From Comamonas koreensis (lineage in GTDB: Bacteria; Pseudomonadota; Gammaproteobacteria; Burkholderiales; Burkholderiaceae_C): a stretch of 64,000 bases of DNA. The DNA lies in contig NZ_JAJNCT010000003.1 in NCBI RefSeq assembly GCF_021026195.1, forward strand, positions 248,001-312,000, written 5' to 3'. Below are positions 28,540-35,965 of the stretch, in pieces. Position numbers and translations under genes: made by a program. A model generated the notes under the pieces. The model was not told where the DNA came from and made no database searches. It saw only the letters and a program-made list of their open reading frames with translations. Numbering within the stretch: position 1 is the first letter of the stretch; every line of letters begins with the position of its first letter.

Positions 28540-29025
28540 ATGCAAGCGACCACAGGCGCCAGCCTGCCCTACAAACTGCCGCGCTCGGTGCTGGTCATCA
28601 TCCACACGGCCGATCTGCAGGTGCTGCTGCTGCGCCGCGTCAGCCAGATGGAGGGCCAGGACTACTGGCAACCGGTGACCGGCAGCCAGGACAGCGATAG
28701 CGAGAGCTGGCAGGAGACGGCGATCCGCGAGGTCTTCGAGGAAACCGGCATCGATGCCCGGCAGCCCGGCTGCGTGCTGCGCGACTGGGATCTGGAGAAC
28801 ACCTACCCGATCTACCCGGCCTGGCGCCACCGCTATGCGCCTGATGTCTGCATGAACACCGAGCATGTATTCAGCTTGCAGGTGCCGTCCTACACCAAGA
28901 TCGTGCTCAGCCCCCGTGAGCACACCGCCCATGCGTGGCATGATTGGCAAGAGGCAGCACAGCGCTGCTATTCCATATCGAACAGCGAAGCCCTTCTCTG
29001 GCTGCCGAGGTTCATAGCTTCATGA
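28540..29025 (+). CDS. nudB: Dihydroneopterin triphosphate diphosphatase
   Basis: NudB removes pyrophosphate from 7,8-dihydroneopterin triphosphate in folate synthesis. The 161-residue protein has the Nudix box GSQDSDSESWQETAIREVFEETG (a GX6E variant, about 44-66), preceded by YWQPVTG, and the family N-terminus YKLPRSVLVIIHT. The ATG at 28540 is two bases after the lipoprotein stop. The stop overlaps the next gene's start (ATGA). The substrate is made by FolE, encoded about 0.9 kb downstream, which supports the specific assignment. A generic Nudix hydrolase remains possible. Confidence 0.85.
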   Translation: MQATTGASLPYKLPRSVLVIIHTADLQVLLLRRVSQMEGQDYWQPVTGSQDSDSESWQETAIREVFEETGIDARQPGCVLRDWDLENTYPIYPAWRHRYAPDVCMNTEHVFSLQVPSYTKIVLSPREHTAHAWHDWQEAAQRCYSISNSEALLWLPRFIAS

Positions 29026-29777
29026 CCGATACTCACGACGATTTACCGATACTGCGGGTGGCGACCTACAACATCCACAAGGGGGTGCAGGGCCTGGGAC
29101 CCGTGCGCAGATTGGAGATCCACAACCTGGGGCTGGCGGTCGAGCAGATGGATGCCGACATCATCTGCCTGCAGGAAGTGCGCAAGGACAACCGCAAGGA
29201 AGAGAGCTTCTTCAACAACTGGCCCGAGCAGAACCAGGCGGATTTTCTGACCCCGCTGGGCTACACCGCTGCCTACCGCACCAATGCCACTACCCGCTGG
29301 GGCGAGCATGGTAACGCCTTGCTCACACGCTGGCCGATTCTGGAGTCCAACCACCGCGACATCTCCGACCACCGCTTCGAGCAGCGCGGGCTCTTGCATG
29401 TGGCCATGGAGATTGCCGGCCGGCGCATCCACACCATCGTCGTGCACCTGGGCCTGGTGCATGGCAGCCGCCTGCGCCAGACTGCGCTGATCCATGAGTT
29501 CATCAAGGCCCATGTGCCCGATGACGAGCCAGTGATTGTCGCGGGCGACTTCAACGACTGGGGCTTTCAGGTCAAGCGCATGCTGGCCGGTTTTGGCCTG
29601 TTCGAGTACGACGAGCAGCCGCTGATGACCTATCCCTCGCGCCTGCCCGTTGTGCAGCTGGACCATGTCTATGCCCGGGGTCTGACGCCCTGCGGCCTGT
29701 TTGTGCCCCGGGGCCGCATCTGGTGGCGCATGTCCGACCATCTGCCGTTGATTGCCGAGTTCCGGCTGCGCGACTGA
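29022..29777 (+). CDS. Endonuclease/exonuclease/phosphatase-family hydrolase
   Basis: A 251-residue EEP-family protein. Conserved features are VATYNIHKG (metal-site Asn), CLQEVRKD (metal-binding Glu), VVHLGLVHGSRLRQ, VAGDFNDW (Asp and Asn of the active site) and C-terminal SDHLPLIAEF (catalytic Asp-His pair). It has no signal peptide, so it is cytoplasmic. The start overlaps the nudB stop (ATGA), implying coupled translation. In related Burkholderiales the gene often precedes a cardiolipin synthase, but here folE follows. Its substrate could be a nucleic acid or a phospholipid headgroup. Confidence 0.85.
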   Translation: MTDTHDDLPILRVATYNIHKGVQGLGPVRRLEIHNLGLAVEQMDADIICLQEVRKDNRKEESFFNNWPEQNQADFLTPLGYTAAYRTNATTRWGEHGNALLTRWPILESNHRDISDHRFEQRGLLHVAMEIAGRRIHTIVVHLGLVHGSRLRQTALIHEFIKAHVPDDEPVIVAGDFNDWGFQVKRMLAGFGLFEYDEQPLMTYPSRLPVVQLDHVYARGLTPCGLFVPRGRIWWRMSDHLPLIAEFRLRD

Positions 29778-29812
29778 TTTCTGGATCGAAACCCGTTTTT
29801 TGAGTGATAAAT

Positions 29813-29829
29813 GCTATTGATTCAATAGC
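29813..29829. repeat. Short intergenic palindrome GCTATTGA-T-TCAATAGC (copy 3)
   Basis: A perfect 17-base palindrome in the EEP-folE gap, followed by TTTTATGCTTTT. The GCTAT and ATAGC ends match the copies at 18283 and 18862. A weak terminator role is possible because of the following T-rich run. Confidence 0.65.
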
Positions 29830-29910
29830 TTTTATGCTTTTCCTGCGTTGGCTGAGGGGCAAGACACAAGTCGGGCTTATAGGCTTGTAATCGCTGCTAC
29901 TATTCTTAAT

Positions 29911-30642
29911 ATGTTTACAGAACTATCCGATCCGAATAAAGCACCCGCCAGCGACGAAGGCACGCCGGTGTCCGTCAAGATCCGTGAGCGGATAGTGGCA
30001 GCCCAGCAGCGCTTCCATGCCAATGACAACATCTCCGAGTTCATTGAGCCCGGTGAGCTCGAGCAGCTGCTCGACGAAGTCGAGAGCAAGATGCAGGGGG
30101 TGCTCGACAGCATGGTCATCAACACCAAGGACGACCACAACACCCACAACACCGCGCGCCGCGTCGCCAAGATGTACCTGACCGAGGTGTTCAAGGGCCG
30201 CTATGTGCCCCAGCCCGAGGTCACCGCCTTCCCCAATGCCGAGCACCTCAACGAGCTGATGATCGTCGGCCCGATCACCGTGCGCAGCGCCTGCAGCCAC
30301 CACCTCTGCCCGGTCATCGGCAAGGTCTGGATCGGCGTGCTGCCCAACAAGAATACCAATGTGATCGGTCTGTCCAAATACGCCCGTCTGGTCGACTGGG
30401 TGCTGGGCCGCCCCCAGATTCAGGAAGAGGCCATCGTGCAGCTGGCCGATCTGATCATGAAGAAGACCCAGCCTGACGGCCTGGCCGTGGTGCTGGAGGC
30501 TTCGCACTTCTGCATGTCCTGGCGCGGTGTGCGCGAGATGGACTCCAAGATGCTCAACTCCGTCATGCGTGGCGAGTTCCTGACCAACCCCAATCTGCGG
30601 CGCGAGTTCCTGTCGCTGATTCCACAGCGCGCAGGCAACTGA
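29911..30642 (+). CDS. folE: GTP cyclohydrolase I
   Basis: FolE converts GTP to 7,8-dihydroneopterin triphosphate, the first step of folate synthesis. The 243-residue product shows zinc ligands in SACSHHLCPV (Cys128, His131) and HFCMSWRG (Cys201), the GTP-binding stretch GLSKYARLVDW, and HNTARRVAKMYLTEVFKG. Its N-terminal extension of about 20 residues is typical of betaproteobacteria. The ATG at 29911 (MFTELSDPNK) is preferred to an upstream in-frame codon at 29848. No canonical ribosome binding site is seen. The upstream 130 bases are AT-rich and hold the palindrome at 29813. Confidence 0.95.
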   Translation: MFTELSDPNKAPASDEGTPVSVKIRERIVAAQQRFHANDNISEFIEPGELEQLLDEVESKMQGVLDSMVINTKDDHNTHNTARRVAKMYLTEVFKGRYVPQPEVTAFPNAEHLNELMIVGPITVRSACSHHLCPVIGKVWIGVLPNKNTNVIGLSKYARLVDWVLGRPQIQEEAIVQLADLIMKKTQPDGLAVVLEASHFCMSWRGVREMDSKMLNSVMRGEFLTNPNLRREFLSLIPQRAGN

Positions 30643-30663
30643 TCTGCACCCTGACCTTGTGAC

Positions 30664-30691
30664 ACCCGGGCCCGCCCCGGGTTATTTTTTT
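30664..30691 (+). terminator. Intrinsic terminator after folE
   Basis: Seven-base arms (ACCCGGG and CCCGGGT) around a 5-base loop, followed after two bases by a run of seven T residues. It lies 21 bases after the folE stop. Confidence 0.88.
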
Positions 30692-30719
30692 CCGCCTCGC
30701 TTCTTCCGTCCCGCCAGCC

Positions 30720-31610
30720 ATGACGCTCCACGCTTTCACGCTCATCATCGCGGCCGGCATCATCCACGCTTTCTGGAACATCGTCGCCAAGAAAGCCGGT
30801 GGAGATGCCCGCTTCTCGCTGTTCACCTCGGTGCTCAATGCGCTGGTGTGGCTGCCGGTGGGCTGGTGGGTGGGCAAGGATGTGGTGCCGCAGTGGGGCA
30901 GCACCGAATGGGCCTTTGTCTCGGCCAGCGCCTTGCTGCATATCTTCTACTTTGTCACCCTGCTGCGCGGCTACCGGGTGGCTGACCTGACCGTGGTCTA
31001 CCCGCTGGCGCGCGGCAGCGGGCCACTGATCTCCTCGATGGTGGCGGTGCTGTTTCTGGGCGAGCATCTGTCGAGCCTGGGCGCCCTGGGCATTGCCGCC
31101 GTGGTGGCGGGTGTGTTCCTGATTGCCGGCGGCCCGGCCATGCTGCGCGCCGCCACCCGGCCCGGGCCCGGTGAGGCCCGGGACCGCACCATCAAGGGCC
31201 TGTACTACGGCCTGCTGACTGGCCTGTTCATTGCCGCCTATACGGTGGTGGACAGCTATGCCGTCAAGGTGCTGCTGCTGTCGCCCATCTTGCTGGACTA
31301 CATGGGCAACCTGGTGCGGGTGGTAATGCTGGCGCCGCTGGGCGTGATGGATTGGGGCGAGACCCGGCGCCTGTGGCTGCAGCAGTGGCGCTTTGCGCTG
31401 GTCGTCGCCATCTTCAGCCCCATGGCCTATGTGCTGGTGCTGTATGCGGTGCAGACTGCGCCCATCTCGCATGTGGCGCCTGCGCGCGAGGTCTCGATGC
31501 TGTTTGCCGCGCTGATTGGCGGCAAGCTGCTGGGCGAGGGCGACCGCCTGCTGCGCATTGCCGGTGCGCTGCTGATTGGCGTGGGCGTGGTCGCGCTGGG
31601 ACTGGGCTGA
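30720..31610 (+). CDS. EamA-family (DMT superfamily) transporter
   Basis: A 296-residue protein with ten predicted helices in two EamA repeats. The first begins with LIIAAGIIHAFWNIVAKKAG and the second near KGLYYGLLTGLFIAAYTVVDSY. VVYPLARGSGPLISSMVAVLFLGE, the usual family signature, is near residue 98. DMT proteins export or import amino acids, purines and other metabolites. No substrate can be named. The gene abuts the next one (3 bases apart), suggesting co-transcription. Confidence 0.88.
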   Translation: MTLHAFTLIIAAGIIHAFWNIVAKKAGGDARFSLFTSVLNALVWLPVGWWVGKDVVPQWGSTEWAFVSASALLHIFYFVTLLRGYRVADLTVVYPLARGSGPLISSMVAVLFLGEHLSSLGALGIAAVVAGVFLIAGGPAMLRAATRPGPGEARDRTIKGLYYGLLTGLFIAAYTVVDSYAVKVLLLSPILLDYMGNLVRVVMLAPLGVMDWGETRRLWLQQWRFALVVAIFSPMAYVLVLYAVQTAPISHVAPAREVSMLFAALIGGKLLGEGDRLLRIAGALLIGVGVVALGLG

Positions 31611-31613
31611 GCG

Positions 31614-32471
31614 ATGCCAAGGGCCGCACTGCCACCGGTACTGGGCTGCGATTTCAGCAGCAGCCCGAGCCGGCGCAAGCCTGTGGTGGTAGCCTGGGGC
31701 CAGCTGGATGCCGAGGCGGGCACCGTGGCGCTGCAGGGCTTTCACAGCTTTGCCAGCTTGGCCCAGTGGCAGGAGTTTTTGCAGCAGCAGCCTGCCTGGG
31801 TCGGGGGTTTTGACCTGCCGTTTGCGCTGCCGCGCGAACTGGTCAGCCAACTGGGCTGGCCCAGCGACTGGCAGGCCTGCATGCAGCATTACGCCGGCAT
31901 GGAGCGCAGCGAGATCCGAACCCTGTTCAAGGCCTTTTGCGATGCCAGGCCAGCCGGCAGCAAGTTTGCCCACCGCGCCACCGATGGGCCCGCGGGCTCC
32001 AGCCCCTCAATGAAATGGGTCAATCCCCCCGTGGCCTGGATGCTGCATGCCGGCCTGCCCCGGCTGCTGGATGTGGGCGCGGATTTTCCGGGCCTGCTGC
32101 GCCGAGACAGTGCCCGCGTTGCGCTGGAGGCCTACCCCGGCATGCTGGCGCGCGAACTGATCGGCCGGCGCAGCTACAAAAGCGATGACCGCCAGCGGCA
32201 AACGCCCGAGCGCGCCGCTGCCCGCCAAGAGTTGCTGGATGCCTTGCTGCAAGGTGCCCATTCACTGCAACTGCGCCTGTTGGCCAGCCCGGCGCAGCTG
32301 GGCAGCATGCGGGATGATGCCAGCGGCGACCACCTCGATGCCGCCATCTGCATGCTGCAGGCGGCCTGGGGCCTGCGCTGCCATTTACAGGGCGATGCGC
32401 TCTATGGCCTGCCGCCCGGCACCGATCCGCTGGAAGGCTGGATTCTGACGGCGCCGCTGTCGCGCGCGTAG
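31614..32471 (+). CDS. DUF429 protein, predicted RNase H-like fold
   Basis: A 285-residue protein of the DUF429 family, linked by fold prediction to RNase H-like nucleases. An N-terminal GCDFSSSPSRRKP supplies the first acidic residue, followed by GGFDLPFALPRELV and, near the C-terminus, GDHLDAAICMLQAAWG with further acidic positions. A central EAYPGMLARELIGRRSYKSDDR is typical of the family. Activity has not been shown for most members. The start lies three bases after the EamA stop. It has no signal peptide. Confidence 0.8.
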   Translation: MPRAALPPVLGCDFSSSPSRRKPVVVAWGQLDAEAGTVALQGFHSFASLAQWQEFLQQQPAWVGGFDLPFALPRELVSQLGWPSDWQACMQHYAGMERSEIRTLFKAFCDARPAGSKFAHRATDGPAGSSPSMKWVNPPVAWMLHAGLPRLLDVGADFPGLLRRDSARVALEAYPGMLARELIGRRSYKSDDRQRQTPERAAARQELLDALLQGAHSLQLRLLASPAQLGSMRDDASGDHLDAAICMLQAAWGLRCHLQGDALYGLPPGTDPLEGWILTAPLSRA

Positions 32472-32542
32472 GTTGGGGCGGAGACAGCGCGCATTGCGGC
32501 AGGCCATAATGTGCCGGTCCTGAGCCCTGATAAGACCTTGCC

Positions 32543-33202
32543 ATGCCCACTTTCCAATCCCTGCTGGCTTTTTTTGGTGTTGCCGTATTGCTGGCGCTGT
32601 CGCCCGGGCCGGACAACCTGTTTGTGCTGATGCAATCGATACAGCGTGGTTGGCGCGTGGGCATTGCCGTAGTGGTGGGCCTGTGCCTGGGCGTGGTGGT
32701 GCACACCACGGCGGTGGCGCTGGGGCTGGCAGCGGTATTTGCCGCGTCCAGCATTGCATTCACGGTGCTCAAGTGGTGTGGCGCTGCCTACCTGGCCTAT
32801 CTTGCCTGGGGTGCCTGGCGGGCACCGGTGGCTGCAGATGCATCTGCTGGCGGAGCGGCCGCCAGCGGAAGCGGTCGGGCGGACATCGCAGGCAAGGACC
32901 TGCTGGTGATGGTGCGCCGTGGCTTGGTGATGAACCTCACCAACCCCAAGGTGCTGATCTTCTTCCTGGCCTTTTTGCCGCAGTTTGCCGACCCCGCCAT
33001 CGGCCCGGTTGGCCCGCAGATCTTTGTCTTTGGCGCCGTGTTCATCCTGGCGGCCTTCCTGGTGTTTGGCGCCATTGCGCTGTTCTCCGGCGCCTTTGGC
33101 AACCTGCTGCTGCGCTCGCCGCGCGCGCAGTTCTGGCTCAACAAGATCACCGCTGTGGTGTTTGTGGGCCTGGCAGTCAAGCTGGCCACTGCGCAGCGCT
33201 GA
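32543..33202 (+). CDS. LysE/RhtB-family amino acid exporter
   Basis: A 219-residue transporter with six predicted membrane helices. The family signature is near the N-terminus (ALSPGPDNLFVLMQSIQRGWRVG, about 18-40), followed by the second helix VVVGLCLGVVVHTTAVALGLA. NLTNPKVLIFFLAFLPQF (about 133-150) is the conserved central motif. LysE/RhtB proteins export amino acids or homoserine lactones by proton antiport. The substrate is unknown. The gene converges on a tautomerase gene downstream. Confidence 0.92.
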   Translation: MPTFQSLLAFFGVAVLLALSPGPDNLFVLMQSIQRGWRVGIAVVVGLCLGVVVHTTAVALGLAAVFAASSIAFTVLKWCGAAYLAYLAWGAWRAPVAADASAGGAAASGSGRADIAGKDLLVMVRRGLVMNLTNPKVLIFFLAFLPQFADPAIGPVGPQIFVFGAVFILAAFLVFGAIALFSGAFGNLLLRSPRAQFWLNKITAVVFVGLAVKLATAQR

Positions 33203-33250
33203 GGCGCTGAGGCGCTGACAGGCCCCCGGCGGCTGCGCTGGCGGGCCGCT

Positions 33251-33643
33251 TTAGCTGTGGTGGTAGCGGTATTCCTGCGTTTTGCCGCCATAGCCATAGG
33301 CGGCAGCGCGTGCATCGATCACATGCACATAGGACACCGGGTGCAACTGCGGCATCAGGCCGGCCATCGTGTCATACACCGCTTGCAGGTAGCGCGCTTT
33401 CTCCGCCTTGGTATTGGTCTCGTCGGTGATGCTGATATCCAGCTGAAAGGCCGACTGCCCCAGCTCCTCCAGCGTCTGGCCGGCAATCCACCAGTCCTGC
33501 GCTGCGACCTGGGTGAAGGCGATGGCAATCACCTCGGGGCGCTTGCCCAGAATGTCTTGCGTGAGCTGGGCGATGGCCTGGCTGATCTGTTGCTGGCGCT
33601 CGGCATGGCGGGGGCCTGAGAGTTGGATGGCGATGTGGGGCAT
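33251..33643 (-). CDS. 4-oxalocrotonate tautomerase-family protein
   Basis: A 130-residue protein. After removal of Met1 the N-terminus is Pro (MPHIAIQLSG), the catalytic general base of the tautomerase superfamily. It is about twice the length of a simple 4-OT subunit, like the two-copy or MIF-like members. The ATG at 33643 follows AGGAG at good spacing; a much longer open frame upstream crosses the divergent LysR gene and is not used. The gene faces a LysR regulator across 102 bases, so it is a probable target. The reaction may be a keto-enol isomerisation or dehalogenation of an aromatic-breakdown product. Confidence 0.82.
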   Translation of the reverse strand: MPHIAIQLSGPRHAERQQQISQAIAQLTQDILGKRPEVIAIAFTQVAAQDWWIAGQTLEELGQSAFQLDISITDETNTKAEKARYLQAVYDTMAGLMPQLHPVSYVHVIDARAAAYGYGGKTQEYRYHHS

Positions 33644-33706
33644 GAAAGGCTCCTGGGTGGATGATGGTCCATTGTGCAAGCCTTCTATGCATTTGAAAAA
33701 CGGGAA

Positions 33707-33724
33707 GATATGATGGTAGATATC
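33707..33724. promoter_or_regulatory. Dyad GATAT-N8-ATATC, candidate LysR operator
   Basis: Perfect 5-base arms, separated by 8 bases, lie 22 bases before the LysR start and 64 bases before the tautomerase start. LysR regulators often bind a dyad with an AT-rich T-N11-A core in this position. The factor is inferred from position only. Confidence 0.45.
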
Positions 33725-33745
33725 TGCTAAACCGTTGGATAAACC

Positions 33746-34603
33746 ATGGCCCACCTGGACCTCGCCCAGCTCCGCACCCTGATCGCTGTTGTCGAGGCCG
33801 GCAGCCTGACGGCCGCCGCGCCGCAGCTGTTTCTGTCGCAGTCGGCGGTGAGCGAGCAGGTCAAGAAGCTGGAAGACTGCATTGGCAAGCCGCTGCTGCT
33901 GCGCAGCAAGACCGGCGTGCTGCCCACGGCGGCCGGCACCCAGCTGCTGGGCCATGCACGGGCGCTGGTAGGCATGGCCGACCATGCCTTGCGTGACATG
34001 CGCGGCCTGGCACTGCAGGGGGCCCTCAAGCTCGCCGTTACCGACTACTTCAAACCCGATGCGCTGGCGCGCATGCTCAAGGCCCTGGCCGAGCGCCACC
34101 CTGCTGTGCGGCTGGAGGTCAGCGTGCTGCGCAGCGCCGAGGTGGAGGCCGCCTATGCCCAGGGGCAGTGCGACTTGGGCCTGGTGATGGCGCTGCCCCC
34201 TTTCAAACAGCGCCTGCAGTTGCTGGGGCCGGAAGAGCCAATGGTCTGGGCCCGTGCCCGCCAATGGGCCGCCGAGCCCGGCCAGCCGCTGCCCTTGCTG
34301 GTGCTGCCCGACAGCTGCGCGCTGCGCCACTATGCCGAGACGCGTTTGCGCCAGCAGGGCGTGGACTATGTGGTGGCCCACCAGGCCTCCGGCGTCGCCG
34401 GCCTGCAGTCGGCCATTGCGGCTGGCCTGGGCGTGGCCTGCATCAACGCAGCGGTGCTGACCGAGGCGATGGCGCCCGTCCTGCCTGGCGCGGGCTTGCC
34501 GCGCCTGAGCCGTGTGCGCTTTGGCCTGCTGCCGGTGCAGGGCGCAGAGCCTGCGCTGGTGCAACAGGTGCGGGCCTTGCTGCAATCGGATTGGGTGGCT
34601 TAG
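33746..34603 (+). CDS. LysR-family transcriptional regulator
   Basis: A 285-residue regulator. The N-terminal winged helix (about 1-65) has RTLIAVVEAGSLTAAAPQLFLSQSAVSEQVKKLE and RSKTGVLPTAAGTQLL. The C-terminal effector domain is of the two-lobed substrate-binding type (about 90-285). It is divergent from a tautomerase gene and probably regulates it and itself. The effector is unknown. Its stop lies four bases from the stop of the convergent TPR gene. Confidence 0.9.
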   Translation: MAHLDLAQLRTLIAVVEAGSLTAAAPQLFLSQSAVSEQVKKLEDCIGKPLLLRSKTGVLPTAAGTQLLGHARALVGMADHALRDMRGLALQGALKLAVTDYFKPDALARMLKALAERHPAVRLEVSVLRSAEVEAAYAQGQCDLGLVMALPPFKQRLQLLGPEEPMVWARARQWAAEPGQPLPLLVLPDSCALRHYAETRLRQQGVDYVVAHQASGVAGLQSAIAAGLGVACINAAVLTEAMAPVLPGAGLPRLSRVRFGLLPVQGAEPALVQQVRALLQSDWVA

Positions 34604-34607
34604 ACGA

Positions 34608-35948
34608 TCAATGGGCCAGCGCCGCTGGCAGGCCCAGGCCCTGGTAAATGCGCCGCATATGCGCGGCCAGCCGTTTGGACTGCGGCTGCTGGTTGTGCCA
34701 GGGCTGCACCAGGTTTTGCAAGGCTGTCCACTGGCCGCTATGCCGCAACGCGCTCCAGTAGAGCTGGCTGAACAGGTCGCGCTGGGCATGGCTGCCGCCG
34801 ACCTCGACCAGGCGCGCAATCAAGGGGCCCAGCAGCTGGGCGGCCTGTTGGTACTGGCCTTGCGCATGGGCCAGCAGGCCCCGCGCGGCGGGCAGGCAGA
34901 CATCCTGCCAGGCGGTGCGCAGCCGGGGCTGCAGCTGCGCATCGGCATGGCTTTGCATGCTGGCCAGCAGCTGCTGCGCGGCCTGCCACTGCCCGGCGCG
35001 TGCCAGGCCGTACAGGTATTGCAGATCCAGAAACGGCAGCACATGGTCATGCTGGCGCTGCAGCAGGTAGGGACTGAGCTGCTGCCAGCGCTGGCCGACA
35101 TCAACGCCCTCCAGCTCCAGCCGCGCCAGCAACGAGATGGAGCCAATCTGGTCCTGCGAATAGGCGGGCACCACCCCCCAGACCTGGCGGTCATGCAGCT
35201 GCAGCGCTTCATCGTGGCGCGCATCCTCCATCAGGAACAGTGCCAGGTGCCACCAGTTGTGCGTCTGCATGAAGGAGTTGAGCCCCGTCCAGCTGCCGCT
35301 GGCGCCTTGCATGAAGGCCAGGCCTTCATCCACACGGCCTTCGGTCAGCAGCACATGGGCCAGCGCATGGTGGGCCCAGGGCTCTTTGAAGCGCAGCTGC
35401 AGCGCATGGCGCGCTGCGCGCTCGGCCGGGCCGAGCAGATGGCATTGCTCATAGGCAAAGGCCAGCATGCCGTGGAAATAGGGGATATCGGCGCAGTGCG
35501 GCTGGGCGGCCAGCGCCATGCGCAGCATGGCCGGTGAATCGCCCAGGTTGAAGGCATGGTAGTGCGCGAGCTTGAGCGCGGCGAGATCGCGGGGGTAGTG
35601 GTGGACCAGCGCTTCCAGCCTGTGCGCGGCCAGGGGCGTGTCGCCATGGGCCCAGGCCTCGATGGCGGCCAGCCACTGCGCTTCGCGGTCATGGGCCTGC
35701 ACCAGCTGGGTGCGGGCGCGCTGCAAAAAGGGCCGCGCCTGCTGGGCGGCCTGGGCGTCTTCGGCAAACAGATGGAGCGCGGCGCACCAGGTCTGCACCA
35801 GCGGGCTGGGGTCCCGCACGGCAATGTCTAGGATGCGCAGCACGCGCATCTCACAGGCGGCAAATCCTTCTGCAAAATCGTTCAGGTAGGGCAGGGCGGC
35901 CGCATCGCTGCTGACCGGGTTGCCATACAGGTCGTGCTGCATGCCCAT
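34608..35948 (-). CDS. TTC38-like tetratricopeptide repeat protein
   Basis: A 446-residue protein rich in helical repeats. It resembles the tetratricopeptide repeat protein 38 family, judged by EPWAHHALAHVLLTEGR (near 213-229), a WTGLNSFMQTHNWWHLALFLM stretch (about 245-265), and Ala-rich helices throughout. It has no signal peptide, so it is probably cytoplasmic. The start is at 35948 after GAGGAG; a second ATG six bases on is possible. It is the last gene of a minus-strand operon, 17 bases after an amidase and downstream of a dipeptide-type importer. The TTC38 role in bacteria is unknown, and its pairing with an amidase and importer here is suggestive of a protein-protein or regulatory function in that pathway. 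Confidence 0.7.
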   Translation of the reverse strand: MGMQHDLYGNPVSSDAAALPYLNDFAEGFAACEMRVLRILDIAVRDPSPLVQTWCAALHLFAEDAQAAQQARPFLQRARTQLVQAHDREAQWLAAIEAWAHGDTPLAAHRLEALVHHYPRDLAALKLAHYHAFNLGDSPAMLRMALAAQPHCADIPYFHGMLAFAYEQCHLLGPAERAARHALQLRFKEPWAHHALAHVLLTEGRVDEGLAFMQGASGSWTGLNSFMQTHNWWHLALFLMEDARHDEALQLHDRQVWGVVPAYSQDQIGSISLLARLELEGVDVGQRWQQLSPYLLQRQHDHVLPFLDLQYLYGLARAGQWQAAQQLLASMQSHADAQLQPRLRTAWQDVCLPAARGLLAHAQGQYQQAAQLLGPLIARLVEVGGSHAQRDLFSQLYWSALRHSGQWTALQNLVQPWHNQQPQSKRLAAHMRRIYQGLGLPAALAH

Positions 35949-35965
35949 GCGTTTGTCTCCTCGGC

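Noticed and set aside
33644-34819. Upstream extension of the tautomerase frame to 34819.
   Set aside because: It would run through the LysR gene on the other strand; the Pro-first start with AGGAG at 33643 fits the family.
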